The notes under the pieces are model-generated. The model did not search any database and had not been told where the DNA came from. It worked only from the letters and a program-made list of their open reading frames with translations. A DNA stretch of 64,000 bases from Shinella zoogloeoides (lineage in GTDB: Bacteria > Pseudomonadota > Alphaproteobacteria > Rhizobiales > Rhizobiaceae), in the NCBI RefSeq assembly GCF_033705735.1, contig NZ_CP131131.1, positions 1,827,768 through 1,891,767 of the forward strand, given 5' to 3'. Position numbers and translations under genes: made by a program. Positions 54,609-63,083 of the stretch are shown one piece after another. The first letter of the stretch is position 1. Each line of letters starts with the position of its first letter.

Positions 54609-55541
54609 TTACGTCCAGGCATAACGCACGATATGGAAGAAGACCGGCGCGGCGAAGACCAGGCTGTCGGCGCGGTCGAGCATGCCGCCGTGCCCCTCGA
54701 TCATATGGCCCCAGTCCTTGACGCCGCGGTCGCGCTTGATCGCCGAGGCGACAAGCCCGCCGAAGAAGCCCATGATGCAGGCAAGGCCGGCCAGCACGCC
54801 CGCCTCCAGCGGCGAGAAGGGCGTCAGCCAGTAGAGCCCGGCCCCCAGGAGCGACGCGCTGGCGATGCCGCCGATCAGGCCTTCCCAGGTCTTGGAAGGC
54901 GAGATGTTCGGCGCAACCTTGTGGCGGCCGAAGAGCTTGCCGAAGATATATTGCAGCACGTCGCTGCCCTGCACCGTCGCGATCAGGAAGGCGATCAGCA
55001 GGAGCCCCCTGCCCTCGTTGCCGGGAATGGGCAGCGTCACCAACGCCGGCACGTGGCTGATGCAATAGACCGAGAGCATGATCCCCCATTGCTGCTCGCT
55101 GACCCGCTCCAGGAAGCGGGACGTGTCGCCGCGGATCGCCGTCAGCGCCGGCATGGCGAGGAAGCAATAGACGGGAACGAAGATCGAATAGAGCCCGTAC
55201 CAGTCGATCCAGATCAGGTAGTACTGGACCGGGATGACGATCAGGAACATGCCGAGCAGCGTCCAGCGGTCGGCATGGCGGGTGTTGGTGAGCGTCACAT
55301 ATTCGCGCAGCGCCGCGAAGGAGACGAAGGCGAAGAGCAGGATCACCCCGCCGGGACCGAACAGGAAGGCGGCGCTGATGCCCGCGACCATGATCCACCA
55401 GGCCTTGATGCGGGCATTGAGGTTGTCGAGCGTTGCCGGCAGCGGCCGCGTGCTGCGCCAGGAAAGGACGCCGGCAACGAGGCTTGCCGTGGTGAGGACG
55501 GCGACGAGGCCGAGGAAGAGGCGCGTGGTGTCGTCGCTCAT
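54609..55541 (-). CDS. Phosphatidate cytidylyltransferase-like protein (CdsA/YnbB type)
   Basis: 310 residues, about eight membrane helices, and a CdsA signature SPSKTWEGLIGGIASASLLG together with KRDRGVKDWGHMIEGHGGML-DRADS. CdsA proteins make CDP-diacylglycerol from CTP and phosphatidate. Because it lies in a cluster resembling ynbABCD, it is more likely the accessory YnbB-like enzyme than the housekeeping CdsA. Overlaps the acyltransferase gene by 4 bp. Confidence 0.9.
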   Translation of the reverse strand: MSDDTTRLFLGLVAVLTTASLVAGVLSWRSTRPLPATLDNLNARIKAWWIMVAGISAAFLFGPGGVILLFAFVSFAALREYVTLTNTRHADRWTLLGMFLIVIPVQYYLIWIDWYGLYSIFVPVYCFLAMPALTAIRGDTSRFLERVSEQQWGIMLSVYCISHVPALVTLPIPGNEGRGLLLIAFLIATVQGSDVLQYIFGKLFGRHKVAPNISPSKTWEGLIGGIASASLLGAGLYWLTPFSPLEAGVLAGLACIMGFFGGLVASAIKRDRGVKDWGHMIEGHGGMLDRADSLVFAAPVFFHIVRYAWT

Positions 55542-56194
55542 TGGCGATTTCCATCCTTTCGGGGCGCAAGGGCAAGAAGGGCGGCGCGGGCGCGGTCGAG
55601 GAAGACCTTCCGGTCCTCCCCCGCCTCCAGCCTGACGGGTTCGCCGAAGACGACGCGGCAGAGCAGCGGCACCGGCAGCAGCGCGCCCTTCGGCAGGACG
55701 CGCGACATGTTCTCGATCCAGCAGGGCACGAGCTCAACATCCGGCCGGGCGGCCGCGAGATTGTAGAGGCCGGAGCGGAAGCGCAGCAGCGGTTCATCCG
55801 TCATGTTGCGCGTGCCCTCGGGGAAGAAGATCAGGGATTCGCCCGCATCGAGCGCCGCGAGCATGACGGCAAGGGGATCGGTGGTGCGCTCAACCCAGTT
55901 GCGCTCGACGAGCACAGTGCGCAGCAGCTTTTGCGCAATGAAGCGGCGGACGGCATCCGCCTTCCAGTAATCCGCGCCGGCGACCGCGGCCGTCCGGCAG
56001 CGCTCTGCGGGATTGAGGCAGGTGGAAACCAGAATGAAATCGCCGTGGCTCGCGTGATTGGCGAAATAGATGCGCTGCGGGCCGTTCGGCTTCACGCCCG
56101 CCCAGATCGGCCGGACGCCGGTGACGGCGCGCGAAAGGCCCGCGAGCGCCGCGCTCGATGCTTTCTGGAGCAGCGATGCCTTGCCGTATCTCAT
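55538..56194 (-). CDS. 1-acylglycerol-phosphate acyltransferase-like protein (PlsC family)
   Basis: 218 residues from the ATG at 56194. Acyltransferase motif I NHASHGD, motif III FFPEGTRN and motif with LVPCWIENM. It probably transfers an acyl chain to a lysophospholipid or related alcohol. Overlaps neighbours on both sides by 4 bp, so it belongs to the lipid operon. Confidence 0.88.
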   Translation of the reverse strand: MRYGKASLLQKASSAALAGLSRAVTGVRPIWAGVKPNGPQRIYFANHASHGDFILVSTCLNPAERCRTAAVAGADYWKADAVRRFIAQKLLRTVLVERNWVERTTDPLAVMLAALDAGESLIFFPEGTRNMTDEPLLRFRSGLYNLAAARPDVELVPCWIENMSRVLPKGALLPVPLLCRVVFGEPVRLEAGEDRKVFLDRARAALLALAPRKDGNRQ

Positions 56195-56622
56195 GTTCCC
56201 ACCACAGCGTCGAGCAAGAGAACGGCATAGAGCATCACGCCGATGGCGAGCGAAACGCGTTGCAGCCAGAGAAGCCGGCGGCATCCGGCAAGGCGTTCCG
56301 GCATGGTGCGCACCACCCCGTCCCTCGCGCGAAGGCCCATTCGCGCCAGCACGTCATCCACCGCGGCAAGGCCTGTCGCCTCCTCGCCGTAGGAGGCGCC
56401 GAGCCGGAAGAGCGCGGCATCGAAGAGAAGATGGACCGAGAAGACGAGCGGCAGGAGGCAGAAGGCCAGCAGCAGCCACCAGGCAAGCGGCCCCGCAAAG
56501 CCTTCGGCCCCCGCGGTCGGCGGCGCGAGTGCGAGGACCAGCAAGGCGATGAGCCCGCCGGTGAGGCCATTGCGCCGCAGCCGACGGCCGGCGCCTTCCG
56601 CCATGCTGCTCCACGCGGTCAT
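56191..56622 (-). CDS. Membrane protein of unknown function in the lipid cluster
   Basis: 143 residues with three hydrophobic segments (GGLIALLVLALAPPTAGA, PLAWWLLLAFCLLPLVFSVH, VSLAIGVMLYAVLLLDAVV). Between helices 2 and 3 is a soluble loop with an Arg/Glu-rich stretch. Overlaps the acyltransferase and the PAP2/phosphatase gene by 4 bp each. No family recognised; real by its tight packing. Confidence 0.75.
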   Translation of the reverse strand: MTAWSSMAEGAGRRLRRNGLTGGLIALLVLALAPPTAGAEGFAGPLAWWLLLAFCLLPLVFSVHLLFDAALFRLGASYGEEATGLAAVDDVLARMGLRARDGVVRTMPERLAGCRRLLWLQRVSLAIGVMLYAVLLLDAVVGT

Positions 56623-57953
56623 CGCGCCGCCTCCTCGATGGCCGCATAGACCCCGACGTCCAGACGGACCGGCCGGCCGGATGCCTCGATCTGCGCCACG
56701 GCGGCCGCGGCACTTCCCGCATGCCCCGACCGCAGCAGCCAGCAGGCGGCAACCATGGCGCTACGCTGGAAGCCGAGGGCGCAGCAGATAAGAACGGGGC
56801 CATGCCGGCTGGCCGTCTCGACCGCCAGCGCGGCCTCGCGGATGCGCGCGACAGGGACGGGCAACAGGTCGAGCGAGGGGAAGGCATGCCAGGCAAGGCC
56901 GGGCGCCTTCAGGCCCGGCAGTTCCGCCGTCATGTCGACGACCGCGGCACGGGTCGCAAGTTCGCCGCGCGCGGGCATGCGGCCGAGGAGGACGCCGTCG
57001 GCGATTTCGGCCGCTGGTGCAAGATGCCGCGTCCACCAGCGGATATTCAGCCGCACCCCGAGCCGGTAGGGCAGCAACAGCCAGCGGCCGGCAAGGCTGA
57101 TCGCGCCATCGGCCCCCTTCTGGAAGACCCGTTCCCCGGCCCCGGCATAGCCGGCGGCGACAAGGGCGAGCGCGAGCGCCGGCCAGAGAAGGAGGAGGCC
57201 GGCCCCGGAGCCGCGCGTTGCCGGAACCGTAAGGGCAAGCAGGATCGCCGCGCCCGACCCGTAGCAGATCGCAAGCCCCCGGGCCTTGGCGTCCTTCGTC
57301 AGGCGGAAGCCGGCAAGCGGCGAGGATTGCCCGGACGGGAAGAGCCAGAGCGCGAGGAGGCCGAGCAGCGCGCCCGTCGGAATGTCGATGACATGGTGCT
57401 GCCATGTGGTCAGCACCGAGATGCCGATGAGGAAGCACCAGGCATGCCATGCGGCACGCCATCCTCCGGCAAGCCGCGTGCGCCAATGGTCCCAGATGAT
57501 GACGAGCAGGGCGATATGCAGGGAAGGCGCCTGGTTGAACGGCTTGTCGAAACCGCCGAGCACGTCGAACATGAAGCCCGGCAGGCCATGCGTTTCCGGC
57601 CGCTGGAAGATCGCCTGCAGCGGGAAGGCGACGAAGCAGGCGACGGCGACGAGCTGCGCGGTGAGATAGCGGCGCGCGAGGCGCCCGACCTCTTCCGGAC
57701 TGTCGTTGACGAAGAGCGAGAGCGCATAGAAGGCATTGATCGACCAGTAGGGAACGATGGTCCAGGCGATGAAGGGAATGCGCCCTTCCCAGCCGAAGGC
57801 GAGGTTCGGCACATCGGCCCTCAGCGAGGCAAGCCAGTTCGCCGTGCCGTAGGTGAGATAGAAGAACGGCGCGAGGACGGCGAGCCAGAGCGCCGCTGCC
57901 CGGAAAACCGCGCGTCGGCCGCTCGACGGAACGGATGCGATACCCTCTCCCAT
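56619..57953 (-). CDS. PAP2-type phosphatase fused to a dual-specificity-phosphatase domain (YnbD-like)
   Basis: 444 residues from the ATG at 57953. N-terminal half has about six helices with PAP2-like residues (APSLHIALLVIIWDHWR, TTWQHHVIDIPTGALLG). A C-terminal soluble domain (about 305-440) carries CALGFQRSA, the C-x5-R loop of tyrosine/dual-specificity phosphatases; the residue before the Cys is Cys rather than the usual His. The two-domain form matches E. coli YnbD. It probably removes phosphate from a lipid intermediate. Starts 7 bp after the preceding gene. Confidence 0.85.
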   Translation of the reverse strand: MGEGIASVPSSGRRAVFRAAALWLAVLAPFFYLTYGTANWLASLRADVPNLAFGWEGRIPFIAWTIVPYWSINAFYALSLFVNDSPEEVGRLARRYLTAQLVAVACFVAFPLQAIFQRPETHGLPGFMFDVLGGFDKPFNQAPSLHIALLVIIWDHWRTRLAGGWRAAWHAWCFLIGISVLTTWQHHVIDIPTGALLGLLALWLFPSGQSSPLAGFRLTKDAKARGLAICYGSGAAILLALTVPATRGSGAGLLLLWPALALALVAAGYAGAGERVFQKGADGAISLAGRWLLLPYRLGVRLNIRWWTRHLAPAAEIADGVLLGRMPARGELATRAAVVDMTAELPGLKAPGLAWHAFPSLDLLPVPVARIREAALAVETASRHGPVLICCALGFQRSAMVAACWLLRSGHAGSAAAAVAQIEASGRPVRLDVGVYAAIEEAAR

Positions 57954-57960
57954 GCGATCC

Positions 57961-59697
57961 TCAGATGCGCTCGGCGAGCGACACGGTGAAGATGCCCCAC
58001 TTGTCGATACGCTGCTCGATCTTGCGGAAGCCGGCGGCGGCCACGAGCTGGTCCATCTCCTGCTGGGTGCGCCGGCGCATGATCCAGGCCTCGCCGCCGC
58101 GATGCGAGGTGAGCGCACGGGCGATCATCTCGAGCTGCGGATGCCAGGGCTGGCCGGTATAGACGAGCAGCGCTCCCGGCTCCATCGCCCGCGCGAGGCC
58201 GGCAAGCGAGCCCTCGATCAGCGCATTGTCCGGGAAGAGTTCATAGAGGCCGGAGACGATGGCGAGCGTCGGCTTCGGCGCGACGGCGGCAAGCCCCTCC
58301 GTGTCGAAGGCGTCGGCGCGGTGGAAGGCGGCGATGTCCCGAAGGCCGCGTTCGGCGATCAGCACCGAGCCTTTCTCCACGTTGATCAGCGAATAATCCT
58401 GCAGGCGGATGCTCTCCGGCTTCGCATCCGAGGCGGTGACGGCATCCAGCACGTAGCGGCCGTGACCGGCGGCGATGTCGAGGACGCGCAGTGGCCTTCC
58501 TTCCGCCGCAAGGCGCGAAAGCGCCTTTGCGATCAGTTCCTCCAGATGGATCTTCCGCTGCCGGATGCCGCGCCAGCCGATGGCCTCGAGGAATTGCCTG
58601 TCGACCCGCCGCCCGCCGGGTCCGAGGCCGCGCGGTTCGTTTTCATAGACATAGTCCAGCGTGGAGCCGGAATCGAAGCCGGTGCGAACGCCGGTCGCCA
58701 TCCCCTTGGAAAAGAGGGCGCCCAGCCGGATCGAGGCGCGCGTCATCGCCCAGTAGAGGCCGCGCGGGGAGAAGGGCGAAAGCGGCGTTGCCAGACGATC
58801 CGCCTCGTCGCGCGTATGACTAGACAAATGGGCCTGCCGGAGATCCGCGGCGACCGGCGGCGCGGCAAAGCGGGCGAGGATGAAGGCGCGCAGCTTTTCC
58901 AGCGCCTTCGCCCGGTCCCGCTCGCCGAGCGTGTCGTGATAGAAGCCGGGCAGCACATGGCGTTCCTTGATCGTCGAGCCGAGATTTTCGAAGAAGCGGT
59001 GCTGCGGCGCGTGGCGCACGACGAAATCGCTGCCCGAAACGAGAAGCTGCGTCGGCACCGTGATCGCGCGGGCATCGGCCACCACGCGGTCCGCCGCCTC
59101 GTAGAGTTCCAGGAGGATGTTGGAGGCGATGGGACGGGTGATCAGCGGATCGGCTTCGAAGGAGGCGATGCGCTCGGGATCGTGCGTCAGGAAGCGCGCC
59201 TTGACATAGGAGTTGACGAAGAACGTGCCCTTCAGCTTCTGCCAGAGCGCGATGCCCTCCTTCGCGAAGGGCACGTAGAGCTTCACGTCGAAAGCGGGCG
59301 AAGCGAGCGCCAGCGCGCGGATATGCGGCGCGTAGTCGTGCACCCAGGTCGCGGCCAGGACGGCGCCGACGCTCTGGGCGACGACGGCGATGTCCTCCAT
59401 GGCAAAGCCGTCCGTCTCGCTTATATGGCGCACGAAGCAGTCGAGGTCGCGCACCGAATGGGCGAAGGACGGGGAATGGCCCCGCTCGCCGGGCGAGCGG
59501 CCATGCCCGCGCGCATCCCAGGCATAGAAGGTGAAATCGTCGAGGCCGAGTTCCTCGGCGATATGCGCGACGCGTCCGCCATGTTCGTGGCCGCGATGCA
59601 GAAGCACGATCGCGCCCCTGGCGGTGCCGGAGCGGGCGGGCCAGACGCGATAGAACAGCTCCACGCCATCATGGCTCGCAAACGCCTTTTCGATCAT
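57961..59697 (-). CDS. Alpha/beta hydrolase fused to SAM-dependent methyltransferase (YnbC-like)
   Basis: 578 residues from the ATG at 59697 (GGGG upstream). Residues about 1-290 form an alpha/beta hydrolase (LLHRGHEHGGRVAHIAEEL, WDARGHGRSPGERG, nucleophile in VAQSVGAVLAA, which is A-x-S-x-G rather than G-x-S-x-G). Residues about 390-578 form a class I methyltransferase (VLDIAAGHGRYVLDAVTASD). This rare fusion is the form of E. coli YnbC (about 585 residues). The reaction is unknown; a lysophospholipase joined to a lipid or polar-head methylase is a reasonable guess. Confidence 0.87.
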   Translation of the reverse strand: MIEKAFASHDGVELFYRVWPARSGTARGAIVLLHRGHEHGGRVAHIAEELGLDDFTFYAWDARGHGRSPGERGHSPSFAHSVRDLDCFVRHISETDGFAMEDIAVVAQSVGAVLAATWVHDYAPHIRALALASPAFDVKLYVPFAKEGIALWQKLKGTFFVNSYVKARFLTHDPERIASFEADPLITRPIASNILLELYEAADRVVADARAITVPTQLLVSGSDFVVRHAPQHRFFENLGSTIKERHVLPGFYHDTLGERDRAKALEKLRAFILARFAAPPVAADLRQAHLSSHTRDEADRLATPLSPFSPRGLYWAMTRASIRLGALFSKGMATGVRTGFDSGSTLDYVYENEPRGLGPGGRRVDRQFLEAIGWRGIRQRKIHLEELIAKALSRLAAEGRPLRVLDIAAGHGRYVLDAVTASDAKPESIRLQDYSLINVEKGSVLIAERGLRDIAAFHRADAFDTEGLAAVAPKPTLAIVSGLYELFPDNALIEGSLAGLARAMEPGALLVYTGQPWHPQLEMIARALTSHRGGEAWIMRRRTQQEMDQLVAAAGFRKIEQRIDKWGIFTVSLAERI

Positions 59698-59819
59698 GCC
59701 GTCATCCCCTTGCACTGATATCGTCCTCCCCTATACGGATGAGGCCCCATATTCGCAGTTGATTTCTCGTCGATTGCGCTTTCTTTTCAATCGAAGCAAT
59801 CGAGCGGATTTTCGCTTTC

Positions 59820-60416
59820 ATGTCGATCTATAAACTGAAATCGTCCTTCCAGAGCCTGCTTCGTCCACTGGTGGGACGGCTGGCGGCCATGGGGCTCACC
59901 GCCAACCAGGTGACGCTCGTCGCCGCCATCGTCTCGGTGGGGATCGGCGCGCTGCTGCTTGCCCGGCCCGAGCCGGCGCTCTTCGCGCTCGTGCCGGTCT
60001 GGATGTTCCTGCGCATGGCGTTCAACGCCATCGACGGCATGTTGGCGCGCGAGCATGGCCAGAAGAGCGCGCTCGGCGGCTATCTCAACGAGATCGCCGA
60101 TGTCGTTTCCGATGCGGCGCTCTATGTGCCCTTCGCCCTGATCGCCCCCTTCTCGCTGCCCTGGATGGCGGCCATCGTGTTCCTCGCGACCCTCACGGAG
60201 TTCGCCGGCGTTCTCGGCGTCGCCCATGGCAGCGGGCGCAACTACGAGGGGCCGATGGGCAAGAGCGACCGTGCGCTGCTTTTCGGGGCGCTGGGCGCCC
60301 TCGTCGCCGCTTTCGGCACGCTGCCGGCCTGGACATGGCATATCCAGCCGATGGCCTGCGTGCTGCTCGTCTGGACCGTGGTCAACCGCGTGCGCGCGGG
60401 CCTTGCCGAAAGCTGA
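59820..60416 (+). CDS. CDP-alcohol phosphatidyltransferase variant (YnbA-like)
   Basis: 198 residues with about six membrane helices. The CDP-alcohol signature reads N-A-I-D-G-M-L-A-R, eight residues, G-G-Y-L-N-E-I-A-D. Compared with the classical D-x2-D-G-x2-A-R-x8-G-x3-D-x3-D, the first and third aspartates are both Asn. From memory E. coli YnbA has the same two substitutions, so this is a feature of the YnbA subfamily. It is divergent from the YnbC-like gene and ends 4 bp from rarA. Product alcohol unknown. Confidence 0.86.
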   Translation: MSIYKLKSSFQSLLRPLVGRLAAMGLTANQVTLVAAIVSVGIGALLLARPEPALFALVPVWMFLRMAFNAIDGMLAREHGQKSALGGYLNEIADVVSDAALYVPFALIAPFSLPWMAAIVFLATLTEFAGVLGVAHGSGRNYEGPMGKSDRALLFGALGALVAAFGTLPAWTWHIQPMACVLLVWTVVNRVRAGLAES

Positions 60417-60420
60417 TCCG

Positions 60421-61737
60421 TCAGCGCTTTTCGCCGAAGCGGCGCGGTGCCGGCCGCCCCGTCACCTGCTCCCAATGCTCGTCCGCCCGCCGCTCGAAGG
60501 TGGCGGCATCGCGCGCATCGCTCTGGTAGAAGGCGCCGCGCGGCACGTCCGGCGCATAGGCCTGCTCGCTCCAGCCGCGCCCGTCGTCATGGGGAAAGGC
60601 ATAGCCGACATGGCCGAGCGCCGCCGCGCCCTTGTAATGCGCGTCGCGCAGATGCAGCGGCACCGCGGACGGCGCCTCGCTCGCCACATGGGCGAGCGCC
60701 AGCGAAATGCCGCGGCAGGCGGAGTTGGACTTGGGCGCGCGGGCGACATGCAGGGCCGCGTGGGCCAGGATGATCTGCGCCTCGGGATAACCGATCTTTT
60801 CAACGGCGTGCAGCGCAGCGACGGCGGTCTGGAGCGCGGTATTGTCGGCAAGTCCGACATCCTCGGAGGCATGGATCATGATCCGCCGGGCGATATAGCG
60901 CGGATCCTCGCCGCCGTGGATCAGCCGGGCGAGCCAGTAGAGCGTCGCGTCGGGATCCGAGCCGCGCATCGATTTCACGAAGGCCGACACCACGTCGTAA
61001 TGCGCATCGCCCGAGCGATCATGGTTGACGGGCGCGGCCGCATAGGCCTCCTCGACCATGGCTTCCGTGATGACGACGGGCTCGCCGGGCGCGTGGCCGA
61101 CCGCAAGGCTTTCCAGAACGGTCAGCGCCCGGCGGGCGTCGCCGCCGGAACGGCCGGCGATACGGCGCAGCAATGCCGGCTCCAGCGTCACTTCGATGCC
61201 ACGCACGGCGAGGTGATGGAGACCGCGCCGGACCACATCTTCCATCTCCTCGATGGCGAGCGGCTCGAGCTTCAAAATGGTCGAGCGGGAAATGAGAGCG
61301 GGCGTCAGCGTATGATAAGGATTGCCCGTGGTCGCGCCGATGAAATCGGCGACGCCCTCTTCGCACAGCGCCAGCAGATGGTCCTGCTGCGTCGCGCTGA
61401 AGCGATGCACCTCGTCGGCGAAAAGCAGGGTGGGGCGCATGCGCGCCTCGTCGGCGATCTTGCGGATGTCCGCGACATTGTTGTGGGCGGCATGCAGCGG
61501 GCGAAAATTCTTGCCGAGCATGTTGCCGATGGCGCGGGCGATCGACGTCTTGCCCAGCCCCGGCGGCCCGTAAAGGATGATGCTGCCGAGCCTGCCGGCA
61601 GCGATGCGCCGGCGCAGCATGGTGCCGGGGCCGATGACCTTCTCCTGGCCGATCACGTCGTCCAGCGTCGCCGGGCGCAGTTCGGCGGCGAGCGGCATGG
61701 AACCGGTGCGCGGTGCGGCATCGAAAAGATCGGTCAT
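60421..61737 (-). CDS. rarA: RarA/MgsA replication-associated recombination ATPase
   Basis: 438 residues from the ATG at 61737. AAA+ core with Walker A YGPPGLGKTSIARAIG, Walker B LFADEVHRFSATQQD, sensor IGATTGNPYHTLTPALISRS and the C-terminal MgsA region (FVKSMRGSDPDATLYWLARL, HASEDVGLADNTAL, YAFPHDD). It acts at stalled replication forks. Convergent with the YnbA-like gene, with only 4 bp between stop codons. Confidence 0.95.
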   Translation of the reverse strand: MTDLFDAAPRTGSMPLAAELRPATLDDVIGQEKVIGPGTMLRRRIAAGRLGSIILYGPPGLGKTSIARAIGNMLGKNFRPLHAAHNNVADIRKIADEARMRPTLLFADEVHRFSATQQDHLLALCEEGVADFIGATTGNPYHTLTPALISRSTILKLEPLAIEEMEDVVRRGLHHLAVRGIEVTLEPALLRRIAGRSGGDARRALTVLESLAVGHAPGEPVVITEAMVEEAYAAAPVNHDRSGDAHYDVVSAFVKSMRGSDPDATLYWLARLIHGGEDPRYIARRIMIHASEDVGLADNTALQTAVAALHAVEKIGYPEAQIILAHAALHVARAPKSNSACRGISLALAHVASEAPSAVPLHLRDAHYKGAAALGHVGYAFPHDDGRGWSEQAYAPDVPRGAFYQSDARDAATFERRADEHWEQVTGRPAPRRFGEKR

Positions 61738-61879
61738 GGAATTCCCCGTCGAAAGGCGCTGTCCTTTCCGGCCGGGCATGCGGGAAAACCGCATGCGACC
61801 GGAAGACGTTCGTCTACCGGTCGGAACGGGCAGGGTCAAAGCCAATCGTGCGCCACGGTGCCTACGGCTGCAAATCTCC

Positions 61880-62422
61880 CTAGCGGGGAACGGCGTGATA
61901 GCGGCCGTCCTGATAGAGCAGCGAATGGCCGGTGCCGGTGCGGATACCCTGCACCTTGCCGATGACGATCACGTGGCTGTGCCGCTCGATGGCTTCCTCG
62001 ACGGTGCAGTCGATGGCGGCGACGGCTCCGAGGAGAAGCGGTGCGCCGCTGACGGCGGTCGTCCATTCTGCGCCGCGGTAGCGATCGGGGCCGCGCAGGC
62101 CGCCGCGCCCGGCGAACTGGTTGGCAAGCTCTTCATGATCCGCGCCGACGATGTTGATGCCGAAATGGCCATGGCGTTCGACGATGGGCCAGGTGGAAGA
62201 GGTGCGGTTGAGGGAGACGAGCATGCGCGCCGGCTCGACGGAGAGCGCCGTCGCCGATGTGACGGTGGCGCCCGTGCGGTTCTCCCCCTCCCCTGCCGTG
62301 ATGATGCTGACGCCGCCGCCGAGCGTGCGCAACGCGGCCTTCAGGCTGTCGGCATCGACGGGCTGCCCGGACGGAGCGGCACCGCCGATGTTGAAAAGCG
62401 TGGTTTCGATATGTGCATTCAT
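61880..62422 (-). CDS. Flavin reductase (RutF/HpaC-like) family protein
   Basis: 180 residues from the ATG at 62422 with GGAG upstream. Flavin-binding motifs LRTLGGGVSIITAGEGENRT, GATVTSATALSVEPARMLVS and FGINIVGADHEELANQFAG are typical of FMN reductases that feed two-component monooxygenases. No oxygenase partner lies in the window. A RidA-family gene is 138 bp upstream; RidA (RutC) and RutF occur together in the Rut pyrimidine pathway, but rutA/B/D are not seen here. Confidence 0.9.
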   Translation of the reverse strand: MNAHIETTLFNIGGAAPSGQPVDADSLKAALRTLGGGVSIITAGEGENRTGATVTSATALSVEPARMLVSLNRTSSTWPIVERHGHFGINIVGADHEELANQFAGRGGLRGPDRYRGAEWTTAVSGAPLLLGAVAAIDCTVEEAIERHSHVIVIGKVQGIRTGTGHSLLYQDGRYHAVPR

Positions 62423-62560
62423 GCTTCCCGCTCCGCTGGAGGCCTCATGCGGGAAGGGATAGCAGAGGGCCATGGAGCGCAGCAGGCATGGCTTTTCTAA
62501 ATCTACTATTTTTATAGAAAATATGTAGCCGAATGCCTTTCCCGATGCGGGTGGATATCT

Positions 62561-62950
62561 CTAGGCGGTCCGCCGCGCGGCCATGGCCGTCACCTCAACC
62601 TTCATGCCGGGATCGGCAAGGGCGCCGACGCCGACGGCGCAGCGGACGGGATAGGGTTTTTTGAAATAGCTGCAATAGACCTCGTTGAAGGCCGGGCGGT
62701 CGGCCATGTCCGTGAGGTAGATCGTCAGGTGGATCACGTCGGCGAGCGTGCTGCCCGCCTTCTGCAGCGAAGCCTTGAGGCTTTCCAGCGTCGCGATGCT
62801 CTGCGTCCGGATGTCGCCCGTCTCGATGGAGCCATCGGCCCGCAGCGGGATATGCGTCGTCATCAGGAGATTGCCGAGGCCGGCGACGTCCGAGGAAATC
62901 TCGCTCTCGTCCGTATCCTCGATGAAAAAGGGGGCGGTGCCGTGGGCCAT
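62561..62950 (-). CDS. RidA family protein (reactive imine/enamine deaminase)
   Basis: 129 residues from the ATG at 62950 with GGAG 7 bp upstream. Family features: QSIATLESLKASLQKAGSTL, DVIHLTIYLTDMADRPAFNE and YPVRCAVGVGALADPGMKVE, with the conserved Arg in PVRCAVG. Hydrolyses reactive enamines/imines such as 2-aminoacrylate, or acts as a RutC-like enzyme. Confidence 0.9.
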   Translation of the reverse strand: MAHGTAPFFIEDTDESEISSDVAGLGNLLMTTHIPLRADGSIETGDIRTQSIATLESLKASLQKAGSTLADVIHLTIYLTDMADRPAFNEVYCSYFKKPYPVRCAVGVGALADPGMKVEVTAMAARRTA

Positions 62951-63083
62951 GACTGATTCTCCTTTGCTGTCTTTCGTCAGAGAACCACCGGCTTTGCCGC
63001 CTGCCGTCAACCGAAAACCATCCGGTCCCCTCGAAGCGGGTGGCGTTTGCGCCCGCCGGCGGCTAGCCTGCGCTTATAGGAGA

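Noticed and set aside
54228..55766. A 512-codon plus-strand open frame opposite the cdsA-like and agmatinase genes
   Set aside because: Charged low-complexity sequence with no family features, antisense to well-supported genes.
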